Below are positions 1-11,101 of a stretch of 40,004 nucleotides of DNA, in pieces (positions within the stretch are counted from its first letter, which is position 1; each line of letters begins with the position of its first letter). The translations under genes were made by a program, and so were the position numbers. The DNA comes from Hyphomicrobiales bacterium (GTDB taxonomy: Bacteria > Pseudomonadota > Alphaproteobacteria > Rhizobiales > Xanthobacteraceae), in contig JAFKKP010000310.1 of assembly GCA_017305515.1 (NCBI GenBank), positions 1 through 40,004 of the forward strand. Reading direction: 5' to 3'. The notes below the pieces were generated by a model that worked only from the letters and a program-made list of their open reading frames with translations, ran no database searches and was not told the origin of the DNA.

Positions 1-56
1 GTGTCGCGGCGGGAGGCGGCCGCAGCAACGACATGAACGACGATATTCCGTTCTGA
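1..56 (+). CDS. ssb: Single-stranded DNA-binding protein, C-terminal end only
   Basis: Only the last 17 codons are in the window, read in the frame that starts at base 3. The protein ends in a Gly-rich linker followed by Asn-Asp-Met-Asn-Asp-Asp-Ile-Pro-Phe and a TGA stop. The acidic tail ending in D-D-I-P-F is the hallmark of bacterial SSB, where it docks replication and repair partners. The gene is closed by an intrinsic terminator a few bases downstream. ssb a few genes from gyrA is common in this group. The tail is very specific, although the OB-fold domain is outside the window. Confidence 0.85.
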   Translation, partial: VAAGGGRSNDMNDDIPF

Positions 57-64
57 TAAATCAC

Positions 65-94
65 AAAAAGCCCCCGTTTTACGGGGCTTTTTTT
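65..94 (+). terminator. Intrinsic terminator of ssb
   Basis: AGCCCC pairs with GGGGCT around an eight-base loop, flanked by five A on the left and seven T on the right. It begins nine bases after the SSB stop codon. The A and T runs on both sides would allow it to work in either direction. Confidence 0.85.
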
Positions 95-265
95 ATGCAT
101 GCGGAAAGGCGGGAAGTCCCGATCGCGATGACCGTTTGCCCGTGCGGCTTTCGCAAAACCGCTTCGATGTTGCCGCGCGAGCCGATAGCATATCCAATAG
201 CGTGACGTGCGTTTCGCAAATTGCCGCCGCCGCTTTCATCTGCCCACCAATGAGGAAAGTGCTGC

Positions 266-670
266 ATGTCTCTCGCGCCGCTGCTCAATGCGCCCTGGAT
301 CGTCCAGCTGCATGCGTTCGCTGCGATGGCCGCGCTCGTGCTCGGCGCCGTTCAGTTCGCAGCACCGAAAGGAACGCTGCCGCATCGGACGGTCGGCTGG
401 ATCTGGGTTGGGCTGATGGCGACCGTCGCCACGGCGTCGTTCTGGGTTCACGGCAGGCACGCCGCGCCGTTCGGTCTGTGGAGCCCGATTCATTACCTCT
501 CAATATTCTCGCTGGTGATGCTGCCGCTCGCGGTATGGGCGGCGCATCGTCATCAGGTGAGGTCGCACAAGATCAGGATGATCTCGATATATGTCGGCGC
601 GCTGGTGATCGCGGGCCTGTTCACTTTCGTGCCCGGACGCATCATGCATCAGGTCGCGTTCGGCAACTGA
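266..670 (+). CDS. DUF2306-type small integral membrane protein
   Basis: A 134-residue protein with about four hydrophobic segments (roughly residues 12-33, 44-60, 75-93 and 106-124). His residues occur at the start of helix 1 (LHAF) and at SPIHYLSIFS before helix 3. This layout matches the DUF2306 predicted membrane protein family, whose function is unknown. The ATG is preceded by GAGGA nine bases upstream. It stands alone between the ssb terminator and the gyrA promoter. A hairpin with GC arms (about 674-699) follows the stop but lacks a T run on this strand. The family call comes from the overall pattern; the helices are seen directly. Confidence 0.6.
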   Translation: MSLAPLLNAPWIVQLHAFAAMAALVLGAVQFAAPKGTLPHRTVGWIWVGLMATVATASFWVHGRHAAPFGLWSPIHYLSIFSLVMLPLAVWAAHRHQVRSHKIRMISIYVGALVIAGLFTFVPGRIMHQVAFGN

Positions 671-869
671 AAACGCCGCGCAAACCGCTTTTTGCGGCGA
701 AAAAATCGCATTGATTTTGCTCGATTTTCCGTAAGGCGAAATTCTGACCGACTTGGAATCGAAAGGCGAAATTGCGGCGGCCAGGCGGGTCATTTTCCGG
801 CTCTGGCCACAACACCGTAAGTAACTGATTCAAAAGCGGAATTTATGGCCGTCCCGGCGGGGTCCCGCG

Positions 870-899
870 TTGGCGTCGCGTGCCGATTTCGCCTATATA
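870..899 (+). promoter_or_regulatory. Candidate sigma-70 promoter of gyrA
   Basis: TTGGCG (870-875) and TATATA (894-899) are separated by 18 bases, and transcription would start a few bases downstream, about 25 bases before the TTG start of gyrA. This position argues against a more upstream ATG start at 845, which would lie in front of the promoter. Confidence 0.45.
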
Positions 900-931
900 A
901 CGAGAGCATTTTCCCACTCAGGATTCGCATT

Positions 932-3646
<2,715 letters not shown>

Positions 3647-3649
3647 GCA

Positions 3650-3943
3650 CTAGAGCCTGTCCGTCGTCACCGTGCGGACCTGCGAAATGCCTTTTGGATT
3701 GGCGCTGTTGAGGCAGGACGGATCGAAGTTGGGCCAGTTCTGCGAGGCGCAGGCGGGATCTGCCCAGGCGACGCTCTTCTGCGCGGGCGTGCCGGACATT
3801 TGCGGATTTGCGTTTGCGGACGGCGCAAAGCTCGGGAAGATAGCCATGCCCGCGCCGACGAAGGCTGCGATGGCAAGGGCTGCAAGCGCCTTGTTGATTC
3901 TGGCGACGGTTTCCGGTGCCAGCATGATCGTGGTCGGCGTCAT
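3650..3943 (-). CDS. Small secreted or anchored protein, unknown function
   Basis: A 97-residue protein whose ATG at 3943 has GAGG six bases upstream; longer in-frame starts at 3949 and 4048 lack such a site. It has one hydrophobic segment (about residues 14-33, ALAALAIAAFVGAGMAIF) and a short polar C-terminal domain with two Cys in the pattern DPACASQNWPNFDPSCL. The Cys pair suggests a disulphide-bonded periplasmic domain behind an uncleaved anchor or signal peptide. Small proteins with this QNWPNFDPSCL-type motif recur in Bradyrhizobium-like genomes as I remember them, without assigned function. It ends tail-to-tail with gyrA. Confidence 0.6.
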   Translation of the reverse strand: MTPTTIMLAPETVARINKALAALAIAAFVGAGMAIFPSFAPSANANPQMSGTPAQKSVAWADPACASQNWPNFDPSCLNSANPKGISQVRTVTTDRL

Positions 3944-4099
3944 GGTCATCCTCGTTGCGTGCCAAAGCGTTGTCGGCGGGATGACGTTCGGCGCGGACAA
4001 AAGTTCTGTTAACGGCTCTGGATCGGCGCAGAAAAATTTCGCAATCATGCCGGAACCGGTTGCCCTTGCGGCACAAGTCCCGGCGGGCTAGGAGGGTTC

Positions 4100-4597
4100 A
4101 TGCCTCGTGTCGCGCTTTATCCCGGCTCGTTCGACCCCGTGACCAACGGCCACCTCGACGTGGTGCGTCAGGCCTGCGCGCTGGTGGGTCGTCTCGTCGT
4201 TGCGATTGGCATTCATCCCGGCAAGGCGCCACTGTTCTCCGTCGAGGAGCGGCTGGAGATGCTGGCTGAGGTTTTCACGCCGATTGCGAAGAACGCCGGC
4301 TGCCAGTTCGACGCCGTGACGTTCGACGATCTCACCGTAACCGCCGCACAGCGCGCGGGCGCGACCATTCTCATTCGCGGCCTTCGTGACGGAACCGATC
4401 TCGACTACGAAATGCAGATCGCCGGCATGAACCAGACACTGACGCCGGATGTTCATACCGTGTTTCTTCCGGCCTCCGCGACTGTCCGCCCGATCACCGC
4501 CACACTGGTGCGCCAAATCGCCAGCATGGGCGGCGACGTGTCGCACTTTGTGCCGAAGGCCGTCGCGACCCGCCTGAAGAAGAAATTCGCCGGCTGA
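4100..4597 (+). CDS. coaD: Pantetheine-phosphate adenylyltransferase
   Basis: Transfers AMP from ATP to 4'-phosphopantetheine to give dephospho-CoA, the penultimate step of coenzyme A synthesis, in the cytoplasm. The 165-residue length is typical. The N-terminus [16 protein letters not shown] holds the nucleotidyltransferase T/HxGH motif, and [15 protein letters not shown] is the family's central signature. The usual C-terminal ISSSLVR-type motif appears as [14 protein letters not shown] lies directly before the ATG. It leads a same-strand run with the two cyclophilins, queA and tgt. Confidence 0.96.
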   Translation: MPRVALYPGSFDPVTNGHLDVVRQACALVGRLVVAIGIHPGKAPLFSVEERLEMLAEVFTPIAKNAGCQFDAVTFDDLTVTAAQRAGATILIRGLRDGTDLDYEMQIAGMNQTLTPDVHTVFLPASATVRPITATLVRQIASMGGDVSHFVPKAVATRLKKKFAG

Positions 4598-4628
4598 TTT
4601 TTCCCGGCTTCATACCATCGGAGTTTTC

Positions 4629-5171
4629 ATGATCCGCATTCTCGCTTTGCTTGCCGCTTTCGCTGTCGCGACGCCTGCGCTCGCGCAGAAGCTGCCTTCA
4701 AACCTGGACAAGGACAACGCCATCGTCATCGACACGACGAAGGGCCGCGTGGTGATCGCGCTGCGCACGGATCTTGCGCCCAAGCATGCCGAACGCATCA
4801 AGCAGCTCGCACGCGACGGCTATTATGACAACGTGCCTTTCCATCGCGTCATCGACGGCTTCATGGCGCAGACCGGCGACGGCAAGAATTTCGACGGCAC
4901 CGGCGGGTCGAAATATCCGAACCTTGCCGCCGAGTTCACTTCGACGCCGTTCAAACGCGGCACCGTCGGCATGGCGCGGGCGTCCGATCCGAATTCGGCG
5001 AATTCGCAGTTCTTCATCTGTTTTGCCGAAGCATCCTTCCTCAACAACAAGTACACCGTGGTCGGCGATGTCGTGCAGGGCATGGACGTCGTGGACCGCA
5101 TGAAGCGCGGCGAGCCCGTATCGAATCCCGACAAGATGATCAAGGTTCAGGTCGCTTCCGACGTGAAGTGA
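4629..5171 (+). CDS. ppiA: Periplasmic peptidyl-prolyl cis-trans isomerase (cyclophilin)
   Basis: A 180-residue cyclophilin that should speed proline isomerisation during folding of exported proteins. Residues 1-19 form a signal peptide ending ATPALA before QKLP. The cyclophilin fold follows, with FHRVIDGFMAQTGD (catalytic Arg in FHR), GTVGMARASDPNSANSQFFICF, and a C-terminal GMDVVDRMKRGEPVSNPDK. It starts 31 bases after coaD. The next gene is a closely related cyclophilin without a signal peptide, so the pair looks like a tandem duplication serving two compartments. The symbol is assigned by compartment, not by proven orthology. Confidence 0.9.
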   Translation: MIRILALLAAFAVATPALAQKLPSNLDKDNAIVIDTTKGRVVIALRTDLAPKHAERIKQLARDGYYDNVPFHRVIDGFMAQTGDGKNFDGTGGSKYPNLAAEFTSTPFKRGTVGMARASDPNSANSQFFICFAEASFLNNKYTVVGDVVQGMDVVDRMKRGEPVSNPDKMIKVQVASDVK

Positions 5172-5230
5172 TCGTTCCTGCATAAAGAACATATCGCGCG
5201 ACTGATGCGCGCCAGCGACGGAGAATTCAA

Positions 5231-5695
5231 ATGGCCGACAACGACAACACTTTGATTTTGGAAACCACGCAGGGTCCGGTGACGATCGAGATGCGTCCCG
5301 ATCTCGCGCCGGGTCACGTCGCGCGCATCAAGGAACTGGTGCGCGAAGGGTTCTACGACGGCATCGTGTTTCACCGCGTGATCGACGGCTTCATGGCGCA
5401 GACCGGATGCCCGCAGGGCACCGGCACCGGCGGCTCCGGCAAGAAGCTGAAAGCCGAGTTCAACGCCGAGCCGCATCTGCGCGGCACCGCCTCGATGGCG
5501 CGCGCGGCCAATCCCGATTCCGGCGACAGCCAATTCTTCATCTGCTTCGACGATGCGCCGTTCCTCAACAAGCAGTACACGGTGTGGGGCAAGGTCACGT
5601 CCGGCATGGAGAATGTCGACAAGATCAAGCGCGGCGAACCTGTGTCCAACCCGGACAAGATCGTCAAGGCGCACATGGCCGCCGACGCGGCATAA
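5231..5695 (+). CDS. ppiB: Cytoplasmic peptidyl-prolyl cis-trans isomerase (cyclophilin)
   Basis: A 154-residue cyclophilin with no signal peptide, so probably cytoplasmic. It shares FHRVIDGFMAQTG, the MARAANPDSGDSQFFICF core and the C-terminal KIKRGEPVSNPDKIV with its upstream neighbour. The GCPQGTGTGGSGKKLKAEF segment is typical of short bacterial cyclophilins. The ATG is preceded by GACGGAG. It is followed by a 10-bp GC-rich hairpin before queA. Confidence 0.92.
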   Translation: MADNDNTLILETTQGPVTIEMRPDLAPGHVARIKELVREGFYDGIVFHRVIDGFMAQTGCPQGTGTGGSGKKLKAEFNAEPHLRGTASMARAANPDSGDSQFFICFDDAPFLNKQYTVWGKVTSGMENVDKIKRGEPVSNPDKIVKAHMAADAA

Positions 5696-5721
5696 TCGCT
5701 GTTTCATTCTGACGAATTGCG

Positions 5722-5746
5722 GATGGCCGGGCGTTCCCCGGCCATC
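5722..5746 (+). promoter_or_regulatory. Perfect 10-bp hairpin between ppiB and queA
   Basis: GATGGCCGGG and CCCGGCCATC form a perfect 10-bp stem with a five-base loop. No T run follows, so it is not a classical intrinsic terminator. It may stabilise the 3' end of the ppiB message or set the ratio between ppiB and queA. It ends 14 bases before the queA start codon. Confidence 0.5.
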
Positions 5747-5760
5747 TACATTTGAGCGAC

Positions 5761-6834
5761 ATGCGCACCGATCTTTTCGATTTCGAATTGCCCGACTCCG
5801 CGATTGCGCTGCGGCCTGCCGTGCCGCGTGACGCCGCGAAAATGCTGGTTGTGCGTCCGGGCGAGGTGCTGATCGATTCAACCGTGCGCGACCTTCCTCA
5901 ATTCCTGCGCGCGGGCGATCAGCTCGTCGTCAACGATACGCGCGTGATCCCGGCGCAACTGACAGGCCGCCGCATCGGGCGAGAGACCGAACCGAAGATC
6001 GACGTCACGCTCATCAGGCGTCTCGATGGCTCGCGCTGGCAGGCACTGGCGCGTCCCGCAAAGAAACTCGCCGTCGGCGACGGCGTGCGTTTCGGCAATG
6101 AAGGCCGCGTGTGTCTGCTCGGCAATCTCGACGCGCAGGTTGAGTCGAAAGGCGACAACGGCGAGATTACATTATCGTTCTCGTTTCACGGCCCCATTCT
6201 CGATCAGGCGATTTCCGATGTCGGCGCGCCGCCGCTGCCGCCTTACATCGCTGGTAAGCGCGCGCCGGACGACAGGGACATCGCCGACTACCAGACGATG
6301 TTTGCGGTGAAGGAGGGCGCGGTCGCAGCCCCCACGGCGGGTCTGCACTTCACGCCGGAGCTTGAAGCCGCGCTCACATCCAAAGGTATCGGCCTGCATC
6401 GCGTCACGCTGCATGTCGGCGCGGGGACATTTCTGCCGGTGAAGGCCGACGACACGTCGGAGCACAGGATGCATGCGGAGTGGGGCGAGGTCAGCGCGGA
6501 AACAGCCGGTGCGCTCAACGCCGCGCGCAAAAACGGCGGGCGCATTGTCGCAGTCGGCACTACCTCGTTACGCCTTCTGGAAAGTGCGGCGGACGAGAAC
6601 GGCACGATCCAATCGTTCTCGAAAGATACCGCGATCTTCATCACGCCGGGCTATCGCTTCAAGGCGGTCGATATTCTGATGACGAATTTCCATTTGCCGA
6701 AATCGACGCTGTTCATGCTGGTCTCGGCATTCATCGGCCTCGACACGATGAAGGCTGCGTACAGCCACGCCGTTCAGAACGGCTATCGCTTTTACTCCTA
6801 TGGCGACGCCAGCCTGTTGTTTCGTGCGGCTTGA
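5761..6834 (+). CDS. queA: S-adenosylmethionine:tRNA ribosyltransferase-isomerase
   Basis: Transfers and rearranges the ribose of SAM onto preQ1-modified tRNA to make epoxyqueuosine in the anticodon wobble position. The ATG at 5761 gives the typical N-terminus [11 protein letters not shown]; a TTG at 5752 would add three residues. Family segments include [40 protein letters not shown] strand and [19 protein letters not shown]. Length is 357 residues, normal for the family. tgt, the enzyme acting one step earlier on the same tRNA, starts 16 bases downstream, so the two are surely co-transcribed. Confidence 0.97.
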   Translation: MRTDLFDFELPDSAIALRPAVPRDAAKMLVVRPGEVLIDSTVRDLPQFLRAGDQLVVNDTRVIPAQLTGRRIGRETEPKIDVTLIRRLDGSRWQALARPAKKLAVGDGVRFGNEGRVCLLGNLDAQVESKGDNGEITLSFSFHGPILDQAISDVGAPPLPPYIAGKRAPDDRDIADYQTMFAVKEGAVAAPTAGLHFTPELEAALTSKGIGLHRVTLHVGAGTFLPVKADDTSEHRMHAEWGEVSAETAGALNAARKNGGRIVAVGTTSLRLLESAADENGTIQSFSKDTAIFITPGYRFKAVDILMTNFHLPKSTLFMLVSAFIGLDTMKAAYSHAVQNGYRFYSYGDASLLFRAA

Positions 6835-6849
6835 TTGTAGAACCGTCGC

Positions 6850-7983
6850 ATGACGCTCCCGAACCATTTCACCCTTCACGCGCAGGACGGCGCGGCGCGC
6901 ACTGGCGAGTTGAAAACGCCGCATGGTGTCGTGCGCACGCCGGCCTTCATGCCGGTCGGCACGGCGGGCGCGATGAAGGGCATTCACTGGCGCGAGATTC
7001 GCGACGCGGGTGCCGACATCGTTCTCGGCAACACCTATCATCTGATGCTGCGCCCAACCGCGGAGCGCATCGCAGCCCTCGGGGGTCTACAGAAATTCAC
7101 CGGCTGGAACGGGCCGATGCTGACCGATTCCGGCGGCTTTCAGGTGATGTCGCTGGCGAAGCTGCGCAAAGTCACCGTGCAGGGCGTGACGTTTTCTTCA
7201 CACATCGACGGCAACAAATATGAACTGACGCCGGAACGTGCGATCGAAATCCAGCGCCTGCTTGGCTCCGACATCGCCATGCAGCTCGACGAGTGTGTGC
7301 GTCTGCCCGCAGAACGCGCCGACATCGAGCGCGCGATGCAGCTGTCGATCCGCTGGGCCGAACGCAGCAAGCGTGCATTTGAAAGCGCGCGCGACGGTCA
7401 CATGCTGTTCGGCATCGCCCAGGGCGGCGACGTCCCTGAGTTGCGTCGTGAAAGTGCGCGGCAACTCATCGACATCGGCTTTCATGGCTACGCCATCGGC
7501 GGTCTCGCGGTGGGCGAGCCGCAGGAAATCATGCTTGCGATGATCGAGGAAGTCGCGCCGTTGTTGCCGCAGGATCGTCCACGCTATCTGATGGGCGTCG
7601 GCACGCCGGACGATATTCTGGAGGCGGTCGCGCGCGGCATCGACATGTTCGACTGCGTGATGCCGACACGCAACGGACGGCACGGCCACGCGTTCACAAG
7701 GCGCGGAATCATCAATCTGCGCAACGCGCGCCACGCCGACGATCCGCGCCCGCTCGATGACGAAAGCAATTGGCCGTCGGCGCACAATTATTCCCGCGCC
7801 TATCTGCACCATTTGGTGAAATCGGATGAGGCGCTCGGCGCGATGCTGCTGTCGGAAGTCAACATCGCCTATTATCAGGACCTGACGCGCGGTATTCGCG
7901 AGGCGGTTGCGGCGAAATCGTTCGAGGCGTTTCGCGCGCAGACCCGCGAGAACTGGTCACGCGGCGACATTGCGCCGCGCTGA
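6850..7983 (+). CDS. tgt: Queuine/preQ1 tRNA-guanine transglycosylase lacking the zinc site
   Basis: Exchanges guanine 34 of tRNAs with GUN anticodons for preQ1, the first tRNA-level step of queuosine synthesis. It is 377 residues long. Catalytic residues are present: Asp93 in MLTDSGGFQ and the nucleophile Asp268 in FDCVMPTRNGRHG. The usual C-terminal zinc site (C-x-C-x2-C-x25-H, E. coli C302/C304/C307/H333) is absent. Aligned without a gap on SRAYLHHL, these positions are Ser306, Trp308, Ala311 and Val337. The surrounding fold (DPRPLDDES, LGAMLLSEVNIAYYQ) is otherwise well kept, so this looks like a stable zinc-free variant, not a decayed gene. It follows queA closely and converges with a zinc-ribbon gene. 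Confidence 0.96.
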   Translation: MTLPNHFTLHAQDGAARTGELKTPHGVVRTPAFMPVGTAGAMKGIHWREIRDAGADIVLGNTYHLMLRPTAERIAALGGLQKFTGWNGPMLTDSGGFQVMSLAKLRKVTVQGVTFSSHIDGNKYELTPERAIEIQRLLGSDIAMQLDECVRLPAERADIERAMQLSIRWAERSKRAFESARDGHMLFGIAQGGDVPELRRESARQLIDIGFHGYAIGGLAVGEPQEIMLAMIEEVAPLLPQDRPRYLMGVGTPDDILEAVARGIDMFDCVMPTRNGRHGHAFTRRGIINLRNARHADDPRPLDDESNWPSAHNYSRAYLHHLVKSDEALGAMLLSEVNIAYYQDLTRGIREAVAAKSFEAFRAQTRENWSRGDIAPR

Positions 7984-7990
7984 GTTGTCG

Positions 7991-8200
7991 TCAGTTGCAA
8001 ATCGGCTTGATCTCGTGGACGGTCACGAAACCGTAACCGCAGGTGTCGCAACTCCACAGATAGCTCACCTCGGTATCGGACAGCGCCGACGCTTCCGCCG
8101 AGATCATCTGATCCGAACAGATCTTGCAGATCGGCTTGCGGCTGTTAATCGGCTGCGCGCGCAACGGCAGGTCCGATTGAAGTTCAGCGATTGCTGGCAT
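7991..8200 (-). CDS. Small zinc-ribbon protein, unknown function
   Basis: A 69-residue protein with two Cys pairs, PICKICSDQ (about residues 24-27) and SCDTCGYGF (about 50-53), which together should bind one zinc ion. GGGAGG lies five bases before the ATG at 8200, which rejects a longer in-frame start at 8272. The last residues are KPICN. Nothing shows its partner; it could bind nucleic acid or a protein. It lies tail-to-tail with tgt (7 bases apart) and head-to-head with cysK. Confidence 0.65.
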   Translation of the reverse strand: MPAIAELQSDLPLRAQPINSRKPICKICSDQMISAEASALSDTEVSYLWSCDTCGYGFVTVHEIKPICN

Positions 8201-8399
8201 CCCGGCCTCCCTTTTGAATCGAGTGCGATGGGTGCACCCTACACCCGAAAGTTTGACGGTGTCGCAACACAAATGCGTTCCTTTTGGGATATTGTTTTTA
8301 CGGCGATGCAGCGTTTCGCGCGGCGCAAATAATCGTTAGTTTGCAATGGTCACGGATGCGGCATCTTGCGCTGCGTTGAATCAAGTTTTGGAGAGTTTT

Positions 8400-9350
8400 A
8401 TGGACAAGCCCGGACGCGGACGGATTTACGACAGCATCGTTGCTGCAACCGGCGACACGCCCGTCGTGCGGCTCAATCGGCTGCCGCAGCAGCGCGGCGC
8501 GAAAGCAACCATTCTGGCCAAGCTGGAATATTTCAATCCGGCGGCGAGCGTGAAGGACCGCATCGGTGCCGCGATGATTATTGCGATGGAAAAGGCCGGC
8601 ATCATCAACGCCGACACCGTGCTGATCGAGCCGACTTCCGGCAATACGGGAATCGCGCTGGCGTTCGTCGCCGCCGCGCGGGGCTACCGGCTGAAACTCG
8701 TGATGCCGGAATCGATGTCGATCGAGCGGCGCAAGATGCTGGCGTTTCTCGGCGCCGAGATCGTGCTGACGCCCGCGGCCCAAGGCATGAAGGGCGCGAT
8801 TGCCACTGCCGAAGAACTGATCCGCACCACGCCGAATTCGGCGATGCCGCAGCAGTTCAAGAATCTCGCCAATCCCGAAATTCATCGCCGCACCACGGCG
8901 GAAGAAATCTGGAACGATACCGGTGGCAATATCGATGTGTTCGTGGCGGGTGTTGGCACCGGCGGGACGATCACGGGTGTGGGGCAGGTGCTCAAGCCGC
9001 GCAAGCCGTCGCTGCGCGTGGTTGCGGTCGAGCCGGAGGAAAGTCCGGTGCTGTCGGGCGGCACGCATATGCCGCACAAGATTCAGGGCATCGGCGCGGG
9101 CTTCGTGCCGGACATTCTGGATCGCTCGGTGATCGACGAGATCGTGAAAATCAATAGCGCGACCGCAATTGAAACCTCGCGCGCACTGGCGCGCACGGAA
9201 GGTATTCCGGGCGGAATCTCATCCGGTGCAGCGATTGCCGCCGCCATCGATCTCGCCAAGCGGCCGGAGAACAGCGGCAAGACCATTCTGGCCATCGTGC
9301 CGTCGTTCTCCGAGCGTTATCTGTCGACCGCATTGTTTGAAGGAATTTAA
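8400..9350 (+). CDS. cysK: Cysteine synthase (O-acetylserine sulfhydrylase)
   Basis: A PLP enzyme that makes cysteine from O-acetylserine and sulfide in the cytoplasm. The PLP lysine lies in [11 protein letters not shown], the substrate loop is [10 protein letters not shown], and the phosphate-binding loop is [23 protein letters not shown] follows near the C-terminus. Length is 316 residues, normal for CysK. I start at ATG 8400 with GGAGAG just upstream; a start at 8346 would add 18 unusual residues. A cystathionine beta-synthase-like or CysM role cannot be excluded from sequence alone. A BrnA-like gene begins one base after the stop. Confidence 0.92.
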   Translation: MDKPGRGRIYDSIVAATGDTPVVRLNRLPQQRGAKATILAKLEYFNPAASVKDRIGAAMIIAMEKAGIINADTVLIEPTSGNTGIALAFVAAARGYRLKLVMPESMSIERRKMLAFLGAEIVLTPAAQGMKGAIATAEELIRTTPNSAMPQQFKNLANPEIHRRTTAEEIWNDTGGNIDVFVAGVGTGGTITGVGQVLKPRKPSLRVVAVEPEESPVLSGGTHMPHKIQGIGAGFVPDILDRSVIDEIVKINSATAIETSRALARTEGIPGGISSGAAIAAAIDLAKRPENSGKTILAIVPSFSERYLSTALFEGI

Positions 9351-9351
9351 G

Positions 9352-9594
9352 ATGTCCGACACGCCACGCCGTCCGCGCACATTAAGCGACGCCAAGACCG
9401 AGGCCGAAAATGCTTTCAAGAAAGTGACGGTCAAGCCGGTCGAGGAACTGCCGAAAAAGGCGGCGTTGCCGGGCGTGAAGGAGCAGGTGACGTTGCGCAT
9501 CGATCAGGATGTGCTGGAGCACTTTCAGGACGGCGGAGCAGGGTGGCAGGATCGCATCAACGTCGCGCTTCGCAAGGCGGCGGGATTAGCTTGA
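9352..9594 (+). CDS. BrnA-like antitoxin, apparently orphan
   Basis: An 80-residue basic protein with a flexible N-terminal half and a C-terminal ribbon-helix-helix-like segment (VTLRIDQDVLEHFQDGGAGWQDRINVALRKAAG), the layout of BrnA/DUF4415 antitoxins. BrnA normally pairs with the RNase toxin BrnT encoded directly upstream. Here the upstream neighbour, one base away, is cysteine synthase and no BrnT-like gene is present. It is probably translated from the cysK message (GAAGGA is near the ATG). It may be a domesticated DNA-binding regulator of its operon; that is inference. Confidence 0.65.
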   Translation: MSDTPRRPRTLSDAKTEAENAFKKVTVKPVEELPKKAALPGVKEQVTLRIDQDVLEHFQDGGAGWQDRINVALRKAAGLA

Positions 9595-9597
9595 AGG

Positions 9598-10515
9598 TTA
9601 AGCCACGCGATTCTTGCGTGCAGCTTCCTTCTGCGCGTCGAAATCGCGGCGGCGTTTTGCGAGATCGTCGGCCGACATGCGCGCGACATTGTTGTAGTCG
9701 AGCTTCCACGACGCGTCGTCGCTCCAGCGCAAAGGCGACTGTACTGTAGTCTGAGGACCTGGTGCTGTCTCCAGAACTTTCAGCGCAAGCTCGATGGTGA
9801 GCGCCTGCGAGGCCAAATCGTGCGGCTTGCCGGCGGAATTGCCGAGCGGGAAATCGCTGAACAGGAATCGCGGCACCGCTGCGTGCTCGACGATGTCCTT
9901 CGCGCAGCCCATCACAACGGTCGAAATGCCGTTGGCTTCCAGATGCCGCGCGATCAGCGCCGTGGTCTGATGGCACACAGGACAGTTCGGCACCAGCACC
10001 GCCGCCTCGACGCCGTCGGCGATGCAGCGCGCGAGAATCTCCGGCGCGTCGGTTTCCACCGTGACGCGGTGGCTGCGATTGGTCGGCGCGCCGAAAAATC
10101 GCGGCGCGAGCTGAAAGCGGCCTTCCGCCGCCAGCCGCCGCATCTGCGACAGGGGAAACCAGGTGTTGATGTCGGTCGCCGACGTATGTTTGCGGTCATA
10201 AGCAATATGGGAAATCCGCAGATCGTGATCGCGCGACGTGTCGCCGTCATAGACCTCGTAGAATTTCGCAGCTCCGTTATACGCCGCCCCCGGACCCTGG
10301 TCGCCCTTGGACGGATCGAGCCGCGCTGCCGTGGTGATGAGCGCGATGCGCGTTTGCGCCAGCGGCTTCCTCAGCGGCTGAAAGGGTGCTGCGACATTAT
10401 GCGCCCAGCGATAGGGCACGTCATAGCCGATGGCGAGATAGTAATCGCGCGTCCGCTGCATATAGGGAACGGGGACGTCGAAGTCCTGAATGGCGTTTTG
10501 ATCCAGATCAGTCAT
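9598..10515 (-). CDS. GrdB-like reductase-family protein with a CxxC motif
   Basis: A 305-residue soluble protein. The segment VLVPNCPVCHQTTALIARHLEANGISTVVMGCAKD (Cys178 and Cys181) resembles the redox-active region of the glycine/sarcosine/betaine reductase selenoprotein B (GrdB/PrdB) family, with Cys where the anaerobic enzymes have selenocysteine. No glycine-reductase partners (GrdA, GrdC/D) are nearby, so the anaerobic amino-acid reductase role is unlikely. A thiol-dependent redox role is possible. The start is ATG 10515, without a clear ribosome site. It converges with the BrnA-like gene (three bases between stops). Confidence 0.55.
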   Translation of the reverse strand: MTDLDQNAIQDFDVPVPYMQRTRDYYLAIGYDVPYRWAHNVAAPFQPLRKPLAQTRIALITTAARLDPSKGDQGPGAAYNGAAKFYEVYDGDTSRDHDLRISHIAYDRKHTSATDINTWFPLSQMRRLAAEGRFQLAPRFFGAPTNRSHRVTVETDAPEILARCIADGVEAAVLVPNCPVCHQTTALIARHLEANGISTVVMGCAKDIVEHAAVPRFLFSDFPLGNSAGKPHDLASQALTIELALKVLETAPGPQTTVQSPLRWSDDASWKLDYNNVARMSADDLAKRRRDFDAQKEAARKNRVA

Positions 10516-10643
10516 GCGGACAGATTTCGATTCTATTCAGCGAACGGATTGGGCTACGATAGCAGACATGAACTGCGCGGCGCGGACAATCGCCGCATGA
10601 CCAATATGCATTCGCCTGCAAAGCCGACGAGGATCATCGCCCG

Positions 10644-10796
10644 ATGAGCGGAAAAGACAAGAAGCCGAGAACGCCGGAGCGCAAGCAGCCGAACAAGCAG
10701 GACGCCGACGATCTCTACGACGACGGCGACATTGCTACGCCCAAGCGCCAGATCAGCGAGGACGAGATCAAGGAAGAGGAAGACAAGCGGATGTAG
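10644..10796 (+). CDS. Small highly charged protein, unknown function
   Basis: A 50-residue protein, almost entirely charged or polar: a basic N-terminus (MSGKDKKPRTPERKQPNKQ), an acidic stretch (DADDLYDDGD) and a mixed-charge end (ISEDEIKEEEDKRM). It is probably intrinsically disordered. GAGG lies about eleven bases upstream. Coding is supported by the clean charged composition and GC-rich third positions. It converges with the next gene at 22 bases. Confidence 0.5.
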   Translation: MSGKDKKPRTPERKQPNKQDADDLYDDGDIATPKRQISEDEIKEEEDKRM

Positions 10797-10817
10797 TCTC
10801 GCTTGTGTCCGTGCGGA

Positions 10818-11069
10818 TCACATCCCGCTCAGATCCGAGGGCACGTTTCCGAACGACCGCAGCACGGTTGCGTCCTTGAACTCGCCGATCATCGGATCGC
10901 CGCACCGGCTGAAAGCGACAGCACCGACAACGCCCGGCGTCCGCGCCAATGCCTCGGCCCGGCGCATCGCATGCGTCGGGCCCTGAAACTCCTCGGCCGT
11001 GCCGGGCGACACCTCGCCCAATTCATCAGCGGTGAAGGGCAGAGCGACGTAATAGGTCACATCGGTCAT
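10818..11069 (-). CDS. Small soluble protein under a LexA-type box
   Basis: An 83-residue protein starting MTDVTYYVALPF, with a GGGAGA ribosome site before the ATG at 11069. It has a mixed alpha/beta pattern (YYVALPF, GVVGAVAFSR, EFKDATVLRSFG) that could be a small ferredoxin-like domain; I recognise no named family. A perfect GTTC-N7-GTTC site lies 33-47 bases upstream of the start codon, so DNA-damage control is plausible. Confidence 0.6.
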   Translation of the reverse strand: MTDVTYYVALPFTADELGEVSPGTAEEFQGPTHAMRRAEALARTPGVVGAVAFSRCGDPMIGEFKDATVLRSFGNVPSDLSGM

Positions 11070-11101
11070 CGTGCGTCTCCCAATCGAATTGGGTTGCTAT
11101 T

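Noticed and set aside
845..931. Longer gyrA start at ATG 845
   Set aside because: The extra 29 residues are unlike GyrA N-termini, and a good promoter lies between this ATG and the TTG at 932.
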